Notes under the pieces: model-generated
The model's database searches: none
What the model saw: the letters and a program-made list of their open reading frames with translations, nothing else
What the model was told of the DNA's origin: nothing
Program-made: the position numbers and the translations under genes
Part shown: one piece after another, positions 56,072 through 64,000 of the stretch
How the letters are laid out: the number at the start of each line of letters is the position of its first letter
How positions within the stretch are numbered: position 1 is the first letter of the stretch
Source: Fomes fomentarius
Taxonomy: Eukaryota > Basidiomycota > Agaricomycetes > Polyporales > Polyporaceae
Reading direction: 5' to 3'
DNA length: 64,000 nt
NCBI GenBank assembly: GCA_022606135.1
Contig: JABYQN010000001.1
Span: 2,976,001-3,040,000, forward strand

Positions 56072-57645
56072 TTAAATGATACAGTAGCCACCGTCGACAC
56101 GGATCTCAGCACCGGTCATGAATCGTGATGCGTCGCTGGCGAGGAAGACGATTGCGCCAGCAAGATCTTCGGGTTCGCCCATCTAGGGATAGCCAGTCAA
56201 CAACGATGAGAGAAGGAAGTCGAGAACCCAAGAACTCACCCGGCCCATGGGAGTCAGACTTTCCCAGGTTTTCTACAGACGCGCCACAGGATCAGCACTG
56301 AGCATATGACCAGCCACGAGCAAGACTAATGAGCACTGTACCTTGAGCTCTTGGTCGTGTGTAAGGATAGTACGGGTTAGCTTGGTGAGCATGTATCCTG
56401 GGCTATGGAGGTGGGAACGGCCGTTAGTGGTCTGAGACATGCGGTGACGTCATAGACATACCTGAGCGTGTTAACACGAACGCCCTTCTTGGCCCACTCA
56501 ACACCCAGACTGGCGGCCATATGCTTCACCGCTGCACACGGGGTCCCGTGTCAGTACATTCTCTTCCGAAGCGGGGCAAGGGCCCGAGAATGGAGGTCAC
56601 GTACCAGCCTTGGCGGCATTGTAAGGGGTCTGCGGCTGCGGGATGTTGACAATCTGCAAGCGGAGTGGAGTGCTCAGCCATGGTCGTTCCGACAATTGAT
56701 CGGGATTCAACTCACGTTGGCACTCATACTCGCCACAAGCACGACACTTCCTCCGCCCTGGGGGATCATGTTACGCGCAGCCTCGCGCGCAGTGAAGAAC
56801 GCGCCATGGACGTTGATATCATAGAGCCGCTTTATGCGATCGAAGGGGTAGCTGGAAGTTGAAAACCGGTCAGATATCTAGAGCGCCGAGTTGGCTAAGA
56901 CACAGCAACGCACTCGAAAGCGGAATAGTTCTCAACGATGCCTGGCAGATGAGCATGAGCAAGGGCAGGCACAACAGAGACCGCGAAGCCTGTGTATGTA
57001 TGACGCACCAGCTGACGCGACAACCGAATCTACGCGCCCGTACGTGTCCATAACACGCCTGAACGCCTGCTGGACGGAGAGCTCTGACGAGACGTCGCAG
57101 CCAATGCCAACAACGCGGTAGTCGCTGGGGTCCATCTCACTGTCAACTTCACACCTTATCAGCAATATGTCGCGCGAGGCGAGGGGGGGCAGGGGGGGGG
57201 GGGGGGCGAGTGAATGGAAGGAAGATACTGACCGCATGCAGCCTTGACGAGCTCGTCTGCGGCATGTTGCGCCTCTTCCTCCTTGAGGTCGACGATGGCG
57301 AGCGACGTGCAGCCGGACTCGACAAACGCACGACAGAACTCGTACCCGAGACCACGCGCAGCGCCGGTCACGACGGCCACCTGCCAGCGGGAGGGTGTGC
57401 GGGATATGAGCGGGGGTCAGGGAAGGAGAGAATAGACGGGCGCGGACCTTGTTGGACATGGAGAAGTCAGGGAGAGTTTTGACGACGCGCGCCTTGGCCG
57501 CGATTGCATTGAGCTTGGCAGCGGTGTCGACGTCGGAGCTGTTGAAGCGGACATGGACGAGGGCGGCGGCGCGGGGTGGGCGGGGGATGCGGAGAGACGC
57601 GCGCGAGGCGGCGGGGAGGGTGCGAGCGAGGAGGGAGGGGGCCAT
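56072..57645 (-). CDS. Short-chain dehydrogenase/reductase, sorbose-reductase-like
   Basis: Ten minus-strand exons: 57645-57448, 57380-57233, 57146-57009, 56941-56914 (28 nt), 56851-56716, 56653-56605, 56531-56462, 56402-56342, 56271-56239 and 56182-56072 (323 aa). A classical SDR: cofactor loop [12 protein letters not shown], acidic residue after strand 2 (AIVDLK), [34 protein letters not shown] with the catalytic Ser, active-site YNAAKA (Y-x3-K), RVNTLSPGYMLT and the terminal [13 protein letters not shown]. The N-terminal ~45 residues are Arg/Ala/Ser-rich with RFNSSD, which looks like a mitochondrial targeting peptide; that is unusual for sorbose/mannitol-type SDRs. The substrate cannot be told from sequence. 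Confidence 0.9.
57183..57206. repeat. Homopolymeric G tracts in an SDR intron
   Basis: Seven G, a CA, then fifteen G on the plus strand. It lies wholly inside the intron 57147-57232, so on the transcript it is a C tract close to the acceptor and can serve as its pyrimidine tract. Confidence 0.9.
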
Positions 57646-58595
57646 GGCAGACGGGGGTGTGGTGGGGGATGCTGGGAGAGAAGGGAGGGGAGGTGGGGAA
57701 TTTATTGTACGGGATCGGCCGCGTTGAATGGGTCGAGTGGGGGGATGGGATGTGGCCAGACTCTGGCTCAGATCTCAGCTGCTGAGACTGAGACTGGCAC
57801 GGACGCGCTCTCTTGCTCGCGGCAATGTACATAAGCTGCGCGCCCCAGCGCCTACCCCGATTGGCTCCGTCTCCGCGCGCCCATTGGCTCCTTACCCCGC
57901 CCCCTGCCCCGGTCCGACCTCCGAGTGCGGGGCATCACTTGTTCCCCGACGTCTATCAGTCGAATACCAGCCCAGACCGCGTCCTGCCTACCTCCATCCA
58001 GCACACCCACTGCAATTTTCGTGAGCCGTGCTTCCGCCACACTGCCGGCATCCCACGCGAAGTTAAGCATATCGAGTATTGGTATTGTCAACGCTGCGGC
58101 TAAGACATACGGGAGACAGCTATGGAGGGGTCATATGGGAAACGAGCGTGGGGTATCCGTTCGGCGTGAGCAACAACAAACAGAACAGCAAAACCGAATA
58201 AACATCTCTAAAGTATATAGCTCTGTAGACGTAAAAGGCACGCAAGGGAACACGCGAAACGTATCGAATATCGAATACCGAGGCGGAGGAGCGATACGGA
58301 AGCCGACCGGATGCACCCAATGCCTCGCGGTCCTCTCCGCCGGGGAGGCAATTACTATACAGATCTCGGTGGATGCCAGCGAGACCAGTGAGGATAATGA
58401 GGGAGCGTGCAGGAACGAGCCGTCTGTGAGATAGATGAGAGAGGATGAGGTCGGGAGACTGTTGAGAGAGTATGAGAGGGATGGAAGTATCGAAAGTCGG
58501 AGTGAGCTAGTAGTGAGTGAGACAGAGAGAGAGAAATCCGGGTCTAACAAACACGAAGATGAAACGTACACTGGGACACATCGCATCCACTCCGA
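57646..58595. other. Intergenic, SDR promoter side
   Basis: 950 bp with no supportable gene. A short stretch near 58050-58085 (GCATCCCACGCGAAGTTAAG) recalls 5S rRNA, but the molecule is not otherwise present. Confidence 0.45.
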
Positions 58596-61500
58596 TCATA
58601 GACAAGCGAACTTGGACTTGCGCCGTTGCAGCTCCTCCATCCGGCTGTCCAACTGTGCCCGCGCCCGCTCCTTCGCCCGCCGCTCCTCGTCCAGGCGCGA
58701 CTCCAGTGTCTGCTTCTCCTCCACAATCGACCGACGCACGTTCACCACCTCCGCCTTAGCCTCGGCAAGGTCCGTACGAAGGTTCGTGATTTGCTGATTT
58801 AGGCCGTCGCGCTCGCGTGCGAGTTCCGTCGCCTGCATGCGCGACTTCCGCACTATGGAAGGAGCCGTACTGGTCAGCTATATATCCTCCGCAGCGTGCT
58901 ATGTATTTCGAGCACGGCAAAGACGCTGTCATGTCAGGCAAGTACTCACGATTTTTCTCCGCGTCGCCAAGCGACGCTTCGAGCGTAGCGACCATATCCA
59001 TGTGGGCCTGCAGGTCGGATTCGCAATGGGTCAGCTGCTTGTTGAGCGTCTTGATCATCGCCTCCTGCTCATCGATTGTCTTCGCTTGCTGCTGCAACTG
59101 TGCGACCGTCTTCGGGTCAGGCTCTCTGGGCCCAGCGAGTGGGGATGGCAGACCACCGGCGAGCGAGTGGTTAACAGACGTCGCTGGTGTTGATGGAGTC
59201 TCGGCACCATCGACGCTGATACTTCGTGCGGTTGATGATGATGAGCTGTGCTGTTCGTGGATAGAGCGGGGCGCCGGCGGAATAGGGACGGTAGGCGGAG
59301 GAGTCGGAGGAGGGAGCTTGCCAGGAGACATACCCGTGACCCGCGTATAGGCAACGTTGCGGTCCATAGGCGGTCGCGGGCTCGGTGTGGGGCTGCCAAG
59401 CTGTTGCTGGAGATCACGAAGGAGAGCGTCTTGTCGACTCTTCTCGGCCATGAGAGTATCCATCTCGTCCTTCGTCCGCTGGAGGTTCTCCTGCATCTCA
59501 GCTATGACCGAGCGATGCCTCTCGAGCTCGTCAACGAGAGATTGCCGCTTAGACGCCTCCTTGACAAGCGCGGACGTCTCGTCCCGCGTGTTCTGTAGCT
59601 CAGCACGGAGTTTTTCGACCTCCGCGGCGAACACGTCGCGCTCGGTGTGTGCAGCCGACAACTCGGCCTGGAGCGAGGTGACGGTCTCAGTCTTCTGCTG
59701 CATGGCAGACTCGTGCGTCTGGCGCATCTCCTCCCGTGCATGAGCCCATTCGGCGGAAGCGGCTTTGTGTGTGTCAAGCTCGTCAAGAATCACGTTGTGT
59801 TCCTTGGTGAGGTTCTCAAGCTCCTCCGCATGCTTCTTGCGTATGTCCTCAAGGAGCAGGTTATGATTCCGGAGGAGCGTCTCGCGTTCTTCCGAACGGG
59901 TCTTCTCTATCTCGGCAATAGTGGCCTGGAGCTGGTCCTTCTGAGAAGCAAGAAGCTGCTCGGTCTCTGACCTGGACACCTCGAGCTCCGAGCGATGCTG
60001 CTCCTGGGCGGCAACCAGCGCATTTTGAGCCTCAGCGAGAGCCGCTTGGTGCTCGGTCTTGATACGCGCAATCTCCACGGTATGTTCCTTCACAAGAGCC
60101 GTTCGCGCCTCCTCCATCCCGCTTGTCGACGATGAGAGAGCAGCCTGATGAGACTCCGTGAGACGCTCGAGCTCCTTGGCATGAGACTGCGCGACTTCGC
60201 TCAGGACAGCGGCCTGTTGCTCCTTGACAGCCTTGACGGCGTCGTCCAACTCCTTCCGCAAGCTGGCTTCCGAGGCGGAACGCTCAGACTTGCTCTCCTC
60301 TAAGGCTGCAGTCAACCGAGCGATCGCCTGAGTAGACTCCTCCTTCAGCTTTGCGATCGTGGCGGAGTGCTCCTCCGCAAGCTTGTCGAGCGCGGCCCGG
60401 TGTGTCTTGTCCTTCTCCGCAAGCGTGCGCGAATGTTCGGCCTCCAGGCGCTCGACTCGTTCGGTGAACTCGAACTCCTTCTTAGATAGCGTGGAAGCGT
60501 GGTCCGCCTTGAGACGCTGAACCGACTCGCGGTGCTGGTCGAGCTTGGCTGTGAGAGCCTGGCCGTGCTCGTCCTTCAGACGCTGCAAGTCGTCTGCGAA
60601 CTGCTGCTCCTTGTTCTTGATGGCAGAAGCGTGCTCATCCTGGAGCGCCTTGAGCGCGGCGTCGCGAGACGACTCAGACTCCGAGAGCGAGCCGTCACGA
60701 GCGATCTCCACCATCCGGAGCTGACGGGTGTGTTCGTCCTTCAGGCGTTCCATAGCGGTTGCGGCCTCAGCGGCTTGCTTCTCTAGCGCCTGAGCATGGT
60801 CGTTGCGGAGCTTCGTAAGACCCTCGTAATATTCCTCCTCGATGCGCGACAGATGGGCGGCGTTCTGCTCCTCGATGGACTTGACAGTATTCTGGTGCTC
60901 TTCGGTGGCCTTGGCGAGTGCTGCATCGTGTTCAGCCTGAGCCTTCTCTGCTGCCTCGTTCGCTTCTTGAGCACGGCGACGAAGTTCCTCTTGATGGTCA
61001 GACTCTAGCTTGCCCAACGCAGCGGCATGATCGGCCTTGAGCACGTTGACAACACCATCGTGGTCTGACGCGGCCTTTGAAAGGGCAGTCTGGTGTTCAG
61101 CGCGAGTGTGCTCGAGGAGCTCGTTCGCCTCATCGAGACGGCGACGGAGTTCTGCCTCATGCTCGGCATTAAGTTTGCCAAACGCCTCCACGTGTTCGCG
61201 CTTCGCGTTCTCAAGAGTGGAAGAAGAGTCAGCGAGTTGCACACGGAGTTCGCTGAAGGACACTGTGTGCTCTTCCTTCAGCTTCGTGACGAGAGCGTCG
61301 ACTTCGGCCACCTTGGCACGCATAGCCTCCTCGTGAGCTGCCTTCAACTGCTGGACCTCAGCCGTGTGAGTCTCCTCTGTTTGCCTCAGAGACTCGACAA
61401 GCTCGGCCTCGCGCTTCTTCAGGTCGTCAAGGGTAGTCTGAAGTTCCGTCTGCTGCCTTTGCGACTCTTCGAGAGACTCGGTAAGCTCTACCTGGCGAGC

Positions 61501-64000
61501 GCGAAGGCTGTCCACCTCCTTGACATCCTGGGTACGATCCGCCGACTCTTCCTCGTACTTCTTCCGAAGAGCTTCCAGCTCCATGCTCATGTTGAGCGCC
61601 TGATAGCCTGATGAATATTAAAAAAGACGAGGGACGGTGGGTGCATACCTGATCACGAGAGAGCACCTGCAGTTCCTCATGTTGCTTGCGGACTTGGGTG
61701 AGCTGGTTCGTCAAATCATCAACGACCTCTTTGTGGCTGGACTCTTTCTGAGCCATAGACCTGCGGGTACATCTCATGAAGCATATGCATGTATTATTGA
61801 ACAGGAGTGCTTACCGCATAAGCTCGTTGAGTCTCAATAAGGACTCGTCGACATCGGAAACGGTGTAGTGGTTGGAGTGGTGAAGGTCGAGACTCTTACG
61901 GATCTCACTGAATTGGGAAATGGTCTTCGGGGAAAGATGGACAAAGGCATCGCCATTGCGGTCCGTGCCGTTCAGCTTGAGCTCTGCAGCAAGGCGCTCG
62001 GGCACGACGTTCGTATCCTGCTGGTTCTTCTCTCTAACGGTGTTCTCAAGTGCTGAAATCTCTGCCTCGCGCTCCTTGATGACATCCTGGAGGCGCATGA
62101 TCTCCTCCTCGAGGCTCGCGACGGACCGCTCCGTAGGCGAGACTGCGACAGATGGCAAGGAAATTGACAAGTTGGGGCGCGAGTGTCCGGGGGACTGAGA
62201 GATAGAGCTACTGGTCCCGTGACTCGAAGTAGAAGCGTTGCGCGACCTGGCCGAGGACAGCTCCTGCGAAAGCGATACAGATTGCGAGAGCGATCTGACT
62301 GCCGTGTGATTAGAAAGTACCCAGACGCAGCTTTGGAGTACATACCTCGAATGCAGAGACTCCGACGAGGCCGCGTTGCGGAAAAAAAGGCGTCGACCTG
62401 ACCCGGATGAAACCTCTTGGTCCCTTGACTTGGTGTTGGCTCTTCGTCTGGGTGAGATTTCTCCCGAACGATCAAGGGACTCTGACGGGGGCACGGGGGC
62501 GTTGACCTTGGCCTCCTGGAGCTGGGCTGCAAGGTCCGCGATCTCACGAAGCGCATCGCGGTACTTCACGGTGACAGAGGACAGATCCGCAAGTGTAGCG
62601 GTATGAGTCTGCTGTAAGGCGATGAGCTGGCTCTCAACTGAGTTGTCGGAGTCGTGGATGGAAGAGACCTCCGAGTTTGCACCGGTGCTCGTCGTTCCAT
62701 TGGTTGTTGCGCCGTTGCTCTTGACAGGCGAGTACCCTTCGATCTGTTTCTTGGCCTTTTCGACTTCGTTCGCAAGCTCGCCCAACCTCTCGCGCTCCTC
62801 GCTCACAGCCCGCTTCTTCGCTTCCCACTCCTCCATCTTCTGCTCCAATTCACGAACCTTGGCCTCCCGCTCTTCCAAGTCTGTGCGCCAGTTCTCGCCA
62901 TCGTGCTTTAAGGTGTCAAGACGCAACTCCAGGGCCTCTATCTGATTGCGGCGTCTCTCGCACTCGTGCTCGAGGTTCTCGACATTCTCGCGAAGGACAA
63001 GAACGGACTCGTCTGATTTCGCAAGACGGGCCTCGAGGTCAGCGATGTAGGCAGAGTTGTGTGACTCTGTGTCCTTGTAACGGGAAAGTTCACGCTTGAG
63101 GTCGGTGATAGAGCCGCTGGAGGAAGTCTGCGATTCGTCATACTGACGAACCTTCTCCTCGAGGTCGTGAACGTAGGCCTATGGAGGCATTTGCATCAGG
63201 CTCATGAGACGTGATATTTCCCTGCGTACCTCAGTAGATGCCTCGCGCTCGGCCAGTTTGGCAACACGAGCCTTCAACTCCTCCACGTACATTTCGGTGG
63301 TAGCATGGCGCTCTGCGAGCTCGGTGTACTCGTTCTCCTTCTCTTCGTATAGGTCGTTCGTGTGACGAAGAGCAGCGCGGTTCAGCTTGAGCTCGGCTTC
63401 AATCGCACTGATAGTCTTCTCGTACTCTTCGATGACGGGTCCAACAATCTCCTCATACTTCGCTGTACCACCAACACGGCCTCCAGAGCCGCGTTGCTTC
63501 TCTGCGAGTTCGTTCCGTAGCCGGGTGAGTTCCGCGGTGCGTTCCACGAACTTCTCGCGCAGGTCCTCGTAGTTGTTCTGGAGCTCCGACATCTGCGCGA
63601 GGACCCGCTTCGGAGCAGCTTCCGTCGCTTCTGATGAGCTTGAGGATGTGACGGCACCACCCTCCTTGATAGTCTTCAGCTCCTTCCGTAGCCTCGTGAC
63701 CATGCCCTGCAACCACTCTACGTCATCCCAGCCCTCTTCCCTCTCGTTCAAGACAGCACGGTTCTTGATATTCCTCGCGCGATTCGCGTACTTCAGTGTA
63801 TTGATCGTCTCGTTCGCATTCCACTCCGCCGGACTAACGCAGGCAATCATAAGGGTGTGAGCATTACCTCCGAGAGAGTCTTGGAGGAGCCGTGTGAGCT
63901 TAGAGTCACGATATGGGATGTACGAAGCCGTGTGAGACTTCGCCTTCGCAGGGTCACCGAGCGCGGAGATGACGTTTCCAAGAGCGAGAAGACCACTGTT
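58596..64000 (-). CDS. Kinesin-4-like motor protein, C-terminal part (5'-truncated by window)
   Basis: Minus-strand exons within the window: beyond 64000 to 63230, 63178-62346, 62294-61815, 61760-61649, 61599-58950 and 58852-58596 (about 1700 residues visible). The end of the motor domain is clear: [49 protein letters not shown] (switch-II-proximal helix region) and [15 protein letters not shown]. The [14 protein letters not shown] string suits kinesin-4. Neck and stalk coiled coils follow, then a Ser-rich break around the 62346/62294 junction. After that comes a very long coiled coil of ~700 residues built of 11-residue steps with Asp/Glu-His, a proline-rich gap, and a final short coiled coil ending RRKSKFACL. 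The terminal CACL-like Cys is not a CaaX box (three residues only). It likely moves along microtubules in hyphal transport or spindle work. Confidence 0.9.

Noticed and set aside
58040..58090. Possible 5S rRNA gene or fragment
   Set aside because: GCATCCC and GAAGTTAAGC resemble 5S internal sequence, but bases between them are missing and the flanking stems and the 3' half do not match. At best a chance or very degraded fragment.
1..64000. CRISPR arrays, insertion sequences, intact transposons, tRNA genes
   Set aside because: None seen on reading both strands; no terminal repeats with transposase or reverse transcriptase motifs, and no credible tRNA. A tRNA scan could still find one I missed.

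Overview
The window is nuclear DNA from a filamentous basidiomycete, most likely an Agaricomycete of the polypore type; no species is claimed. Genes are dense, intron-rich (mostly 50-80 nt GT-AG introns with CTRAY-like branch sites), GC-rich in exons and CT-rich upstream. The content is also typical: a DUF6534 seven-helix protein, orphan F-box proteins, a HET-domain relic, a white-collar-2 photoreceptor subunit and an alpha-ketoglutarate-dependent xanthine dioxygenase. Exon boundaries below were built by hand from splice signals, reading-frame phase and remembered family motifs; nothing was searched or aligned by program.

Layout. 0-9 kb: 3' part of a LIM-domain gene (+), CoA-pathway PPAT/CAB4 (-), a four-helix membrane protein (-), autophagic lipase ATG15 (+). 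11-18 kb: guanine deaminase (-) and an unknown 274-aa protein (+). 18-24.5 kb: mRNA capping guanylyltransferase CEG1 (-), SKP1 (-), mitochondrial ribosomal protein bL27m (+), an F-box protein (-). 25-30 kb: a tandem pair of DUF3074 (START-like) genes (+) and a FluG/type-I glutamine synthetase-like gene (-) split into 14 exons, several only 9-17 nt long. 30-39.5 kb: a WDR53-like gene (+), a HET pseudogene (-), a proteasome assembly chaperone 3-like gene (-), Mediator subunit MED16 (+), a Tim17-like membrane protein (-), a second F-box protein (+). 39.9-50.6 kb: two paralogous ~81-aa proteins flank a UapA-like purine permease (-), a DUF6534 protein (-) and XanA (+). 50.7-57.6 kb: a UTP21 pseudogene (-), WC-2 (+), inositol-pentakisphosphate 2-kinase IPK1 (+), a short-chain dehydrogenase (-). 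58.6-64 kb: the C-terminal two-thirds or so of a kinesin-4-like motor (-), running off the window.

How genes fit together. Guanine deaminase (guanine to xanthine), the UapA-like permease (xanthine/urate uptake) and XanA (xanthine to urate) form a loose purine-salvage set. The permease and XanA are only 4.5 kb apart. SKP1 lies close to an F-box gene. Several housekeeping genes are head-to-head over 130-400 bp (SKP1/bL27m, GS-like/WDR53-like, MED16/PAC3-like, Tim17-like/F-box).

Quality note. At least three otherwise well-conserved genes (four-helix protein, ATG15, UapA-like) need one extra base in a G/C run to stay in frame, and the DUF6534 gene shows similar problems. I read this mainly as base-calling loss in the assembly rather than real gene decay. 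The UTP21 and HET relics, by contrast, carry several independent lesions and look like true pseudogenes.
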